NCBI GenBank assembly: GCA_965227255.1
Contig: CBDDFS010000002.1
Coordinates: 1,570,966 to 1,634,965 of the forward strand
Direction of reading: 5' to 3'
DNA length: 64,000 nucleotides
Source of the DNA: CBDDFS01 sp965227255
Lineage (GTDB): Bacteria > Bacteroidota > Bacteroidia > Flavobacteriales_E > Vicingaceae
Shown: positions 1-8,902 of the stretch, piece by piece
Layout: every line of letters begins with the position of its first letter
Position numbering within the stretch: the stretch's first letter is position 1
The notes under the pieces: generated by a model
What the model was told of the DNA's origin: nothing
Database searches by the model: none
Seen by the model: only the letters and a program-made list of their open reading frames with translations
Translations under genes and position numbers: made by a program

Positions 1-819
1 GTGGATGAATACATTGCAGGTCGTACACCGAATCCTTGCGTTCTTTGCAATACACATATCAAATGGGATGCCTTACTTAGAAGGGCGGATCAACTGGGCT
101 GTAAGTACATTGCTACAGGCCATTATGCCAATGTTCGACAGGAAAACGGAAGATATGTTGTGTCGAAGGGATTGGATGAAAACAAAGACCAGTCTTATGT
201 GCTTTGGGGATTAAGTCAGGAAAGTCTGGCAAGAACCATGTTCCCTTTGGGATCCTATACCAAAGATGAGATCAGACAGATGGCTCTCGACAGAGGTTAT
301 ACAGATATTGCAAAAAAGAAAGAAAGCTATGAGATCTGTTTTGTTCCTGATAACGATTACCGCGGCTTCCTGAAAAGAAGAGTTCCAGGTTTGGAAGAGC
401 AAGTGGACGGAGGTGATTTCGTTGATTCACAAGGCAATATACTTGGCAAACACAAAGGCTATCCATTTTATACCATCGGTCAACGAAAGGGACTTGAAAT
501 TGCATTGGGTGAACCTCAATATGTTCTTGAGATAGACCCTAATGAAAATAAGGTTGTGTTGGGCGGCAAGGAAGAGTTGAAGAAATCTTACATGAAGGTT
601 AGACAGCCAAATATGATCAAGTACGCTGATTTCCCGGAAGGAGAGGATATTCTGACCAAGATTCGATACAAGGACAAAGGTGCCATGAGCGCAGTAAAAA
701 TAAATGCTGAAGGACAGCTGGAAGTTGAGTTCTATAAAGAAGTCTATGGCATAGCACCCGGACAATCAGCCGTGTTCTATGAAGGAAATGATCTCATCGG
801 AGGAGGATTTATTGTATGA
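1..819 (+). CDS. mnmA: tRNA-specific 2-thiouridylase MnmA, 5'-truncated by window edge
   Basis: This is the C-terminal three quarters of the ATP-dependent thiouridylase that makes 2-thiouridine at the wobble base (U34) of Lys, Glu and Gln tRNAs in the cytoplasm. The signature GRTPNPCVLCN is at residues 7-17, with the catalytic cysteine of the LCN motif at residue 16. The second catalytic cysteine sits in YEICFVPD near residue 113. The C-terminal part (GQRKGLEIALG, later APGQSAVFYEG) is the beta-barrel end of the family. The N-terminal PP-loop is missing because the gene starts before the window; the GTG at position 1 is not the true start. The stop overlaps the next start (ATGA), so at least two genes are co-translated downstream. 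Confidence 0.96.
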   Translation: MDEYIAGRTPNPCVLCNTHIKWDALLRRADQLGCKYIATGHYANVRQENGRYVVSKGLDENKDQSYVLWGLSQESLARTMFPLGSYTKDEIRQMALDRGYTDIAKKKESYEICFVPDNDYRGFLKRRVPGLEEQVDGGDFVDSQGNILGKHKGYPFYTIGQRKGLEIALGEPQYVLEIDPNENKVVLGGKEELKKSYMKVRQPNMIKYADFPEGEDILTKIRYKDKGAMSAVKINAEGQLEVEFYKEVYGIAPGQSAVFYEGNDLIGGGFIV

Positions 820-1487
820 AAAATGTTCTTGTCATATTAGCGGTTCTGCTTTCTTTCATGTCGTGTGAAAGAACAGACGAGGATATTCCGGATCTGGGTT
901 ACGACTATTATCCGCTTTCCGATAGCTCTTACGTGATGTATCAGGTAGTTGAATACATCTATGATGAATTTCAGGGAACCAGAGATTCAAATGGTTACCA
1001 GCTACTTGAATTGGTCGACACTGCTTACACCGATCTATCGGGTAGAACGATTCACAATCTGGTGAGGTTTACCAGAGCTTCGGATACAGTTGACTGGAAA
1101 CTTAAAGACGTCTGGACTGTTTATAAAGGTGATGACAGATTAGAAAGAATGGAAGAAAATGTGACTTTCGTGAGATTATCATTCCCTTTGAAGAGAGGCA
1201 AGACATGGGATGGAAATTCTCGAAATGACTCTTCGGAACAGATATATACCGTGCTTGATTACAATCTGAAGAATAAGGTTGATGGGACTACCTTTAAGAA
1301 TACGGCCCGAATAAATCATTTTGAAAATATCAATCTTATTGAGGATCAGTTTCAGGAAGAGATTTATGCCAGGGATGTAGGACTTGTTCAGCGTATCGAC
1401 CGAAACCTGGAATTGGACCCGGCCGACGGTAGTCCAAAAGCCGGATATGATATTACGTGGACGTATATCGAACACGGTAAATTATGA
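816..1487 (+). CDS. Hypothetical lipoprotein
   Basis: A 223-residue protein of no family I recognise. It begins with a lipoprotein signal peptide with lipobox FMSC, so the mature N terminus is Cys17 and it is probably anchored in the envelope. The rest is acidic and polar with no further membrane segment; short beta-rich stretches such as YPLSDSSYVMYQVVEYIYDE are seen early. Its ATG overlaps the mnmA stop, and its own stop overlaps the ATG of the subtilase that follows. The three genes therefore look like one transcript, although the lipoprotein and protease have no obvious link to tRNA modification. Confidence 0.85.
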   Translation: MKNVLVILAVLLSFMSCERTDEDIPDLGYDYYPLSDSSYVMYQVVEYIYDEFQGTRDSNGYQLLELVDTAYTDLSGRTIHNLVRFTRASDTVDWKLKDVWTVYKGDDRLERMEENVTFVRLSFPLKRGKTWDGNSRNDSSEQIYTVLDYNLKNKVDGTTFKNTARINHFENINLIEDQFQEEIYARDVGLVQRIDRNLELDPADGSPKAGYDITWTYIEHGKL

Positions 1488-3148
1488 GGACCTTGACCAA
1501 AGTCCTTTCTACTTTCATTTTTTTGTTCGTCTCTTTTTGCCTTCATTCTCAAGGTAATTTTCAATATGTAGTAAAGTTCGCTGATAAGGCGAACAGTCCA
1601 TTTAGCATCGATAACCCAACAGAATATCTATCTCAGAGAGCCATTGAAAGAAGGGAAAGACAGGGAATAGAAATAAATGAAACAGACCTTCCAGTAAGTC
1701 CTTCATATTTACAATATCTGGCAGACATTCCTTCTGTAGACGTTTTGAGCAAGTCAAAATGGTTCAATGATGCCGTAATTGAGACCAATGATTCAACCAT
1801 TCTGAAAAAAATTCTTGATGAGGACTTTGTAGATGAGATCATATTGATTCCGGGAAGTTCCACGAAGTCGGGATTTGCGCAGGACGACAAACTCGAATCT
1901 GAATATACCAGCTCAAGCTCAAGTCCTGTTGAGTCTGAATATGGCGCAGCATGGAGACAATTTTCTATATTGAATGCAGATTATCTTCATCTGAGAGGAT
2001 ATCGAGGTCAGGGAATGAGGATTGCAGTATTGGATGCCGGTTATTCTTTTACCTGGTTCTCAGAGCATTTTAAAAAATTGAACGAGGAAAGGCGAATCAT
2101 TGATGTTTATAATTTCATCAATGACGATGATTCTGTTTACGAGGATTCATATCATGGAACTTATGTTCTCTCTACCATGGCTTCGGATCTTCCGGACTCC
2201 ATGATCGGCACTTCTCCCGATGCTGAATACGTTTTACTTCGGTCTGAAGATGTGGCCGGTGAATACATCCTGGAGGAATATTTCTGGACTGAGGCAGCAG
2301 AATTTGCCGATAGTGCGGGCTGCGACATCCTGAATTCCTCTTTAGGCTATACAACTTTCGACGACTCTCTTCAAAATCATACCTGGGCAGATCTTGATGG
2401 TCAAACCACCAGGATTACTCTGTCGGCAGATAAGGCTCATCAAACTGGCATGCTCATTTTTAATTCAGCGGGAAATTCAGGCGACAAAGCCTGGCAAAGA
2501 ATAGGAGCTCCTGCAGACGCTTTTGATGTTTTGAGTATAGGTGCGGTAGATTCATCTGGAACACTGGCCGCATTCAGCTCTCGGGGACCCACGGCAGATG
2601 GTCGCATAAAACCCGACATTCTAGCTGTTGGTGAAGGGGCTGTTATTGGTCTGATTGATGGTGGAGTAGCAAAATCAAATGGAACATCATTTGCTTCTCC
2701 AATTCTGGCTGGTGCGGCGGCGTGCCTGTGGCAGGCTAATCCGGAAAGTACAAATGAGGAGGTTAGAAGTGCATTGATTCAAAGCGCCAGTCTATTTCAA
2801 AATCCTGATACCAATAACGGCTATGGCATTCCCGATCTTATTCTGGCAGATCAGATTTTAAAAGGAAATCTAAAGAAAGGAATCCGCAATGGAGAGGTAA
2901 TGACTTTCCCCAATCCTTTTCAAAATGAGTTATTTATTCTTCTTGATGTGAAGAAAAATGAGATTCTGGACCTTGTGATTTTTGATCTGAATGGTAGAGA
3001 AGTATACAGAGATCAAAGAAGAATTTCGCATGAAGGGTCTCAATACATTTATTTATCCAGTGAGATCAGTTCATTGGGCTCAGGTATGTATGTGATTACA
3101 CTGAACTCGGAAAGTATCGATCTGTCGATTAAAGTGGTTAGGGAATAA
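1484..3148 (+). CDS. S8 subtilisin-like serine protease with T9SS sorting domain
   Basis: A 554-residue secreted protease. A signal peptide (to about residue 22) is followed by a propeptide-like region and a subtilase domain. The catalytic triad is visible: Asp in VLDAGYS (about 184), His in HGTYVLSTMA (about 224) and Ser in GTSFASP (about 401); SSRGPTADGRIKPD is also typical of S8. The last ~80 residues (FPNPFQNELFI, then FDLNGREVY and GSGMYVITL) form a type A T9SS C-terminal sorting domain. The protein should therefore cross the outer membrane through the Por machinery and be surface-attached or released. It overlaps the lipoprotein gene by 4 nt and ends 1 nt from the converging FAH gene, leaving no room for a separate terminator. 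Confidence 0.95.
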   Translation: MRTLTKVLSTFIFLFVSFCLHSQGNFQYVVKFADKANSPFSIDNPTEYLSQRAIERRERQGIEINETDLPVSPSYLQYLADIPSVDVLSKSKWFNDAVIETNDSTILKKILDEDFVDEIILIPGSSTKSGFAQDDKLESEYTSSSSSPVESEYGAAWRQFSILNADYLHLRGYRGQGMRIAVLDAGYSFTWFSEHFKKLNEERRIIDVYNFINDDDSVYEDSYHGTYVLSTMASDLPDSMIGTSPDAEYVLLRSEDVAGEYILEEYFWTEAAEFADSAGCDILNSSLGYTTFDDSLQNHTWADLDGQTTRITLSADKAHQTGMLIFNSAGNSGDKAWQRIGAPADAFDVLSIGAVDSSGTLAAFSSRGPTADGRIKPDILAVGEGAVIGLIDGGVAKSNGTSFASPILAGAAACLWQANPESTNEEVRSALIQSASLFQNPDTNNGYGIPDLILADQILKGNLKKGIRNGEVMTFPNPFQNELFILLDVKKNEILDLVIFDLNGREVYRDQRRISHEGSQYIYLSSEISSLGSGMYVITLNSESIDLSIKVVRE

Positions 3149-3149
3149 A

Positions 3150-3761
3150 TCACTTGATATTTACCTTGAAGCTATGCTGATCCTCCAGATATCCCACAAG
3201 CTTATCACCTTCTTTTACAGGGCCTACTCCGGCAGGTGTCCCCGTAAATATGAGGTCTCCGATTTTAAGTGTAAAGAATTTCGAAATGTATTCGATCAAT
3301 TCGTCGATCTTGAACAACATATCACTGGTATTTCCTACCTGAGCTAGTTCTCCGTTCTTTTCAAGTTTGAAATTGATATTGTCGACATCCTCGAACTCTG
3401 AAGCTTTCACGAAACTTCCCAGAACACATGATCCGTCAAATGACTTTGCTTTCTCCCAAGGAAGTCCTTTCTCTTTTAATTCCTTTTGGAGATCCCTTGC
3501 AGTAAAGTCGATGCCCAGTCCAATTTCATCGTAATATTTATGAGCAAACTTCTTCTGTATGTGTTTTCCCAGTTTCTTGATTCTAACGACGACTTCTACT
3601 TCATAGTGAATGTCATTGGAGAATTCGGGGATATAAAAGGGATTTCTTTTTTGAAGCACTGAGCTGTCAGCCTTGATAAACAACACTGGTTCCTTTGGAA
3701 CTTCATTTTTCAGCTCTTTGGCGTGCTGAGCATAATTTCTACCGACACAAACAATTTTCAA
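3150..3761 (-). CDS. Fumarylacetoacetate hydrolase (FAH) family protein
   Basis: A 203-residue cytoplasmic enzyme of the small FAHD1-like branch, whose members are acylpyruvate hydrolases or oxaloacetate decarboxylases. The family start MKIVCVGRNYAQHAKEL is intact. The divalent-metal site is visible as EVEVVVRI (Glu-x-Glu, about residues 54-56) and an Asp in GLGIDFTARD; GDLIFTGTPAGVG is the conserved C-terminal motif. The start codon is TTG at 3759-3761: no ATG is available and the family alignment fits this start. It lies just past the stop of the exonuclease gene, so it is the last gene of the minus-strand run that begins at 8807. The exact substrate cannot be told from sequence. Confidence 0.9.
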   Translation of the reverse strand: MKIVCVGRNYAQHAKELKNEVPKEPVLFIKADSSVLQKRNPFYIPEFSNDIHYEVEVVVRIKKLGKHIQKKFAHKYYDEIGLGIDFTARDLQKELKEKGLPWEKAKSFDGSCVLGSFVKASEFEDVDNINFKLEKNGELAQVGNTSDMLFKIDELIEYISKFFTLKIGDLIFTGTPAGVGPVKEGDKLVGYLEDQHSFKVNIK

Positions 3762-3762
3762 A

Positions 3763-4530
3763 TCAGGAATTTTTCATTTCCAGTTTTAACCTGGTTAAAA
3801 CCCTTTTTGTTTCGTTTGGGAAATTGGCATCCATCATCCACGAGTAATAGGATGGATCCTTACTCAATACATCCCTGACCGTCCTGTTCTTGTATTTCCC
3901 GAAGTTGAAAACTTCTTCTTTCTTGTCGTTATACACGATTCTTCCCGCCAGGTCCACATTGTTCTTCATTCTGGAGAATTCCGATAGAAAATTGGTATTC
4001 CTTTCCAGTTCAGAATATCTTCCCAGCTGTGCCTCAAGAATCTCGTGTGTTGCGATTACATCAGCTTCAGCGCTATGGGCATTGACCAATTCTTTGTCGC
4101 AATAAAACTTATATGCGGCGCTCAGCGTTCGCTGTTCCATCTTGTGAAAGATGTTCTGCACATCGACCATCTTGCGCTTGGAAATATCAAATTCAATATC
4201 ATGACGGTAGAATTCTTCCACCAGCATAGGGATGTCAAATTTGTTCGAGTTGTAACCGGCCAGGTCAGCATTGCCTATGAAGTTTTTGATTTCAGGCCCT
4301 AATGTTTTGAAATTGGGTTCATCTTTCACGTCTTCATTGCTTATTCCGTGAATAGAGGTGCTTTCTTCTGAGATGGGAATTTCCGGATTTACGCGTCTCG
4401 TCATTGAATCTTTATTTCCATTGACATCAATCTTCAGAATACTGATCTCTACAATGCGATCAGCAGAAACATCCAATCCGGTTGTTTCGAGGTCAAAAAA
4501 TACAATGGGTTTGTTTAACTCCAGATTCAT
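3763..4530 (-). CDS. DEDDh 3'-5' exonuclease (DnaQ-like) with ExoX-like C-terminal domain
   Basis: A 255-residue nuclease. The N-terminal DnaQ-fold domain has FFDLETTGLD (Exo I, Asp and Glu near residues 12-14), HGISNEDV, LAGYNSNKFDIPML (Exo II) and NAHSAEADVIAT (Exo III, His and Asp about residues 150-155), so it is a DEDDh enzyme. The last ~60 residues (FNFGKYKNRTVRDVL, then DPSYYSWMM) match the small C-terminal domain seen in exodeoxyribonuclease X-like proteins. This suggests a repair or proofreading-type nuclease rather than the polymerase III epsilon subunit. The start overlaps the stop of the upstream PD40 gene by 4 nt. Confidence 0.92.
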   Translation of the reverse strand: MNLELNKPIVFFDLETTGLDVSADRIVEISILKIDVNGNKDSMTRRVNPEIPISEESTSIHGISNEDVKDEPNFKTLGPEIKNFIGNADLAGYNSNKFDIPMLVEEFYRHDIEFDISKRKMVDVQNIFHKMEQRTLSAAYKFYCDKELVNAHSAEADVIATHEILEAQLGRYSELERNTNFLSEFSRMKNNVDLAGRIVYNDKKEEVFNFGKYKNRTVRDVLSKDPSYYSWMMDANFPNETKRVLTRLKLEMKNS

Positions 4531-6089
4531 CTTTTGGGAGTTAGAACGAATTCCTGGATCTGCTCATCTTTGAAATCGCTCTTTCCCTTTACTACGATGT
4601 CTGTTTCAAGGATCTCATATCCATCAGATTCAATACTGATATGATAACTTCCAGGCTGAAGTGCAAGGATCATAGAACCTGTGGATGGAGTAGGGGCATA
4701 ATTTCCAATTTCCTGTTCAGTTTCATTATCAATCACACTCACATAAGCATAACGAATTACCTGCTCTGTATCTTTCTTTTTCAGTTTGCAGCGATAAACC
4801 GTTCTTCTTGGATCTTTTTCCAGGAAAGTAATTCTGTAAATATCCTGCAGGCCATAGGAATCTTCTCTGTAGGTAGAGATATAAGCATGCAATTGATCCT
4901 TGGTAAAAGAGATCGTCATATTGTCTTCTGGTGTGTTGACCGGGAATCCAATATTTTCTGCCTTTGTCCAGGAGTTAGCCTCCGGGTCCCAGGAAGACTT
5001 GAACAGATCATATCCTCCAATACTATTATGACCCTGTGAGGCAAAATAAAGTGTCTGACCGTCATAAAAAAGGTTGGGAAAGTCTTCGTTGTACTTTGTG
5101 TTGATATTTTCTCCCAGGTTCTGAGGAATGGCCCAGTGTCCATTTGGCAGCAATCTCGTCATATAGATATCCGTTCCGCCATATCCTCCCTTACGATCAC
5201 TTGAGAAGAAAACAGTTTGATGATCGGCAGAAACGCTAGCCGCTGATTCAAACGCATCAGAATTGATTACCTCGTCATATTTGATGGCCTTCATATATTC
5301 CTTCTCTCTTTCTGAATAGTCAGAGAAATATATGTTTCCATAGTCGTACACATTGTCTCGATAAACAAAGACTTTATCGGCATTGTAAGACATTCCAACC
5401 AACTGCTCATCATAGGGAGTATTTACACCGCGGCCCATGTTTTCAGCAGCTTTGAACTCTCCACCCGATACTTTACTCATCCAGATATCCGAAGGAAAGA
5501 ATCCGTCAAACTCTAATCTGGCCCCAACATTCTTTTTTCTTCTCGTAGTAAATGCCATAAAGGATTCACTTGGAGTGATCATTGGATAATAATCAGGATA
5601 CTGACTGTTTATTTGCGGACCGGCATTTTCATAGAGCACACTAACGGGTTCCTTACATACCTTCTGTGCATTTTTTACATTTTCGATATATCTGCCTACT
5701 TCTCCCAACAAACTTCCTTTCTCTTCATTCAGATATTCGTTGTAAGCGGCCAGAGCCATTTCGAAGTTAAGGTTATAGTGATAGGCCATTCCCATGAAGA
5801 ACATTGCATCCTTATTCTTGATGCCGGCCCTCATTGACCGTTCTAAATACTTCACAGATTCCCTTTTGTCCATAGGAATTTCGAGCACACAGAAGCCAGC
5901 TCCGAAATTGGCTTCAGCATTCATGCTGTCTTTGTCTGCATACCTTTTGTAGATATTATAAGCAGCAATGTAATTCCCCTTCTTGAGATGATCCTCCGCT
6001 ACCCTCATCATTTCTTCCTGAGCGAAAGTAATTGTAGAGAAGAGTGTCAGAAAGAGCAGGAGAGATGTCTGTTTTATTCGCTGTAACAT
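4527..6089 (-). CDS. TPR/PD40 beta-propeller secreted protein lacking an OmpA domain
   Basis: About 520 residues. The start was moved from a TTG at 6113 to the ATG at 6089 because it gives a clean signal peptide ending TITFAQ. A TPR-like helical region follows (KKGNYIAAYNIYKRYADKD, about residues 30-130). Then come WD40-like PD40 propeller repeats (YPDYYPMITPSESFMAF; VFFSSDRKGGYGGTDIYM; LYFASQGHNSIGGYDLF) and a C-terminal carboxypeptidase-regulatory-like beta domain (GNYAPTPSTGSMILALQPGS). Proteins of this build in Bacteroidota usually end in a peptidoglycan-binding OmpA domain, as in PorE; here it is absent. It sits directly downstream of a similar but longer gene, which may supply that function. 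A role in envelope or T9SS scaffolding is inferred only. Confidence 0.85.
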   Translation of the reverse strand: MLQRIKQTSLLLFLTLFSTITFAQEEMMRVAEDHLKKGNYIAAYNIYKRYADKDSMNAEANFGAGFCVLEIPMDKRESVKYLERSMRAGIKNKDAMFFMGMAYHYNLNFEMALAAYNEYLNEEKGSLLGEVGRYIENVKNAQKVCKEPVSVLYENAGPQINSQYPDYYPMITPSESFMAFTTRRKKNVGARLEFDGFFPSDIWMSKVSGGEFKAAENMGRGVNTPYDEQLVGMSYNADKVFVYRDNVYDYGNIYFSDYSEREKEYMKAIKYDEVINSDAFESAASVSADHQTVFFSSDRKGGYGGTDIYMTRLLPNGHWAIPQNLGENINTKYNEDFPNLFYDGQTLYFASQGHNSIGGYDLFKSSWDPEANSWTKAENIGFPVNTPEDNMTISFTKDQLHAYISTYREDSYGLQDIYRITFLEKDPRRTVYRCKLKKKDTEQVIRYAYVSVIDNETEQEIGNYAPTPSTGSMILALQPGSYHISIESDGYEILETDIVVKGKSDFKDEQIQEFVLTPKR

Positions 6090-6119
6090 CACTTTCCTTG
6101 AAACGATAATCAATGTCTG

Positions 6120-8807
6120 TTATTTTACGATTATCTTAATGTACTGATAATTCTTGTATGTCGCCTTATTTTCCTGTGCATCATTATTATACTCAGGACC
6201 TCTTACGAGGGTGCTCATGTCGGCAAACACAAGTTTATCAGATGAAACATTTCTCTCTGCCATGGATTTCGTTAAAAGTTCTTTGGCGCTCTCTGCTCTC
6301 TTGATAGAAAGATTCTTATTGCCATTGAACTTCGCTGAAGGAACCTTCGAACTACTTGATTCTATCATTAATGTAGCTTTACCTTTTTCACTTACCACTT
6401 TTTCAACTTGAGCAAGGAAATTCTGGTAATCCTGAAGATCCATTTTTATATCGGTCACATTGTAATCGAAGAATTCCTGGAAGAATTGTACATCAGTAGG
6501 AATAGGTAGTTTAATCTGATCACCAGGATAGATCAATTCGTTTTTACCAGGATTAGCATTCAATACGGCATCCAGCTTCAAGTTGTACATGAGTGAAATA
6601 CGATACATGGTTTCTCCTGGTTGAACTTCATGAATGATAACTTTCTCTCCGTCCACTTCCTGAACTTCGGTCTTGTAAGCAGGTGGCCTCGTGTCGTCCT
6701 TTGTATCGGTCTTGCCATCTCCCTTACCATCATCACCACCAGCGATAAGTATGGTTCCACCATCTCCGTCTTGCTCTTTCTCTAACTCAAGTTCATCCGG
6801 AGTGAGATATGGCAATGTTTCAAATGCAAATATTCCCGTACCGAGTTTAGAAACAGGAAGCATGGCACCTGTTTTAGCATCTTTCATGTATAGCTGCGCA
6901 TCGTCGGGAATGGTTCCGTTCTCATCCGGATCGATCTGTACAAAATACTTGGATCCTGGAGCAAGGGCTGCAAATTCGAAATTACCCGAACCATCTGTAG
7001 TAGACTGAGCTATTCTGTTTTTCTGGTCGTCTTGCAGATTTACAACAACTCCAACGGCACCGGCACCACCGTATTTCAACGTACCCTGAACCGTAGGTTC
7101 TTCCGGACCTGATTTCACATCAGTAGCAGAGGTGGAAGATGCATCTCCAGAAGGCTTTCCACTTGAAAAGTCAATGGCGCCCATATTAATGCCTTTATTG
7201 ATCTCCTGGTAAGTGGAATTGTAAGGAACAAAAATGTCATCCTCATAGAATGTGCTGTCGTCGAGAGTATAATTCAAATGATAATCACTTCCCGGAGGAA
7301 TAATAATAGTGAATTTATTATCTCTACTTCTCGGCTTGAACGTTCCTACTTCTTCTCCGGTTTCATTATCTGTAACGTAGATAAAGATTCCTTCCGGTAC
7401 CTGCTGTCCTTCAGAAGCGATGATCTCACCGATCAGAAGTGTAAGAGGTTTTTCCTGGAAGCTCAGCATGCTGATAACGTAAACATCCTTTTCACCAAAT
7501 CCTTCATCTCGAATTGAAGAGTAATAACTTCTCTTACCACTTGCACTGGTAACAAAGAATACATCATCGTCCGTACTATTGATCGGATATCCAATATTTT
7601 CAGGTTTGCTCCATGTGCTATCTTCCTGGAAAGTAGAAACAAAAATGTCATACCCTCCAATACTACCATGCCCTTCAGAACTCAGATACATTGTCTTTCC
7701 GTCCGGGTGAAGGAAAACTCCATCTTCATGATAAGGTGTGTTCAATTCCGTCAATGGTTGAGCCAATGCCCATTCTCCAGTAGGAAGTAGATTACAGAAA
7801 TAAATGTCTTTAGAGTTTACTTTTTCGTGAGCCTTATCTGGGAATCTCATACTTCCATCCCTGTTACTGATGAAATAAAGTCTTCTGCCATCAGGGCTCA
7901 CTGCAGCGTGTGTTTCGTGTCCGTTCGTATTAATGTCAGATCCTAAAAGCACTGGATCACTCCAGATGTCACCCACCAACTTACTTTCGTACAAATCACC
8001 GTAACCTTTTTCTCCAGTCTTGTATACATACATGGTTTCACCATCTGCAGACAGAGAAAGAGTGGCCTCGTTATTACTTGTATTGAAGTTCAAGGGTTCA
8101 GCTTCGTTCCAGGCACCATCTGCTCCCTTGTAAGAAACATATATGTCTTCATAGAAATGCCCATCGGCATCATTCTTTGTATAAAGGTTTGAACTGTCTT
8201 TTCGAAGTCTCTTTGAAGTGAAATAAATCGCAGACTCATCAATCGAAATGATTGGAGCGTAATCCGGATACCTGGAATTTACCAGTGGACCAAGATTGAT
8301 CACTTCGATATCAACCGGATTTAAGATGGCCGCTTTGGCATTATTACACATTTCAATTTCGAGATCCGTTCTGGCCCAGAATTCGTGATTGTGATTTATG
8401 TGATTCTTAAAGACGTTGTAATAGTGAATAGCACTATCAAGCTGGTAGTCGAGGTGATATGAATTCGCAATGTAAAAATATGCTTCCCTCGGTGCAGACT
8501 CTTCTCCTGGTGAAAAAGGATCATATCTGTCATCTACATCCTTTACCGCCTTCTGGAAGTAAGGAAGAGCCTTTTCTTTCTGCTTTGGAATCATCCAATA
8601 ACACAAACCAATTTTGTAATTGACATTGGATGTGTTGTGCGCAGCAACTAATTCAAGCCATTCTTCAAGAGCAACTTCATAATTATGCTCCTCCATTAGT
8701 AAGGTGGCTTCAACGAAGTTGGCTCTGTATCTCACTTCCTCATCATCCTGCGGAAAGGCCACAAAAGCTAATAGAAATAGGCCGATAAAGGCTAGTGCTT
8801 TTTTCAT
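6120..8807 (-). CDS. TPR/PD40/LysM envelope protein with degenerate OmpA-like C terminus
   Basis: About 895 residues; the ATG at 8807 is preferred to an upstream TTG (8816) because MKKALAFIGLFLLAFVAFPQ is a good signal peptide. In order: TPR-like repeats (about 25-150), PD40 propeller repeats (about 170-430, for example YFTSKRLRK and YLSSEGHGSIGGYDIF), two beta-sandwich domains (about 450-650; the second, GTLKYGGAGAVGVVVNL, is carboxypeptidase-regulatory-like), an acidic Gly-rich linker, and a LysM domain (VQPGETMYRISLMYNL to LIYPGDQIKLP). The last ~120 residues (RAESAKELLTKSMAERNVSS) keep the outline of an OmpA-like domain but lack its usual GHTDN motif. LysM and OmpA-like parts both point to peptidoglycan contact in the periplasm. 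It is the first gene of a run with the PD40, exonuclease and FAH genes. Confidence 0.88.
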   Translation of the reverse strand: MKKALAFIGLFLLAFVAFPQDDEEVRYRANFVEATLLMEEHNYEVALEEWLELVAAHNTSNVNYKIGLCYWMIPKQKEKALPYFQKAVKDVDDRYDPFSPGEESAPREAYFYIANSYHLDYQLDSAIHYYNVFKNHINHNHEFWARTDLEIEMCNNAKAAILNPVDIEVINLGPLVNSRYPDYAPIISIDESAIYFTSKRLRKDSSNLYTKNDADGHFYEDIYVSYKGADGAWNEAEPLNFNTSNNEATLSLSADGETMYVYKTGEKGYGDLYESKLVGDIWSDPVLLGSDINTNGHETHAAVSPDGRRLYFISNRDGSMRFPDKAHEKVNSKDIYFCNLLPTGEWALAQPLTELNTPYHEDGVFLHPDGKTMYLSSEGHGSIGGYDIFVSTFQEDSTWSKPENIGYPINSTDDDVFFVTSASGKRSYYSSIRDEGFGEKDVYVISMLSFQEKPLTLLIGEIIASEGQQVPEGIFIYVTDNETGEEVGTFKPRSRDNKFTIIIPPGSDYHLNYTLDDSTFYEDDIFVPYNSTYQEINKGINMGAIDFSSGKPSGDASSTSATDVKSGPEEPTVQGTLKYGGAGAVGVVVNLQDDQKNRIAQSTTDGSGNFEFAALAPGSKYFVQIDPDENGTIPDDAQLYMKDAKTGAMLPVSKLGTGIFAFETLPYLTPDELELEKEQDGDGGTILIAGGDDGKGDGKTDTKDDTRPPAYKTEVQEVDGEKVIIHEVQPGETMYRISLMYNLKLDAVLNANPGKNELIYPGDQIKLPIPTDVQFFQEFFDYNVTDIKMDLQDYQNFLAQVEKVVSEKGKATLMIESSSSKVPSAKFNGNKNLSIKRAESAKELLTKSMAERNVSSDKLVFADMSTLVRGPEYNNDAQENKATYKNYQYIKIIVK

Positions 8808-8848
8808 AAAAATCAATACAATATTGCTCTCCGAAATTCGGAAAGATG

Positions 8849-8856
8849 CAAATATA
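8849..8856 (-). promoter_or_regulatory. Bacteroidota -7 promoter box before the LysM/PD40 gene
   Basis: On the minus strand this reads TATATTTG, a perfect match to the TAnnTTTG box used by the Bacteroidota primary sigma factor. It lies about 42 nt before the ATG at 8807. No clear TTTG is found at the -33 position; that stretch is A/T-rich. An 11-bp palindrome CCGAAATTCGG (8831-8841) lies between the box and the ATG, near the expected start of transcription. Confidence 0.5.
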
Positions 8857-8902
8857 TCTTATTGGCTAAAATAATAAAAAAGAAAAGGATAAAAGTGGCT
8901 AC

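Noticed and set aside
6690..7008. 105-codon Ser/Pro-rich plus-strand frame
   Set aside because: Antisense of the Gly/Asp-rich linker in the LysM/PD40 gene; low-complexity artefact.
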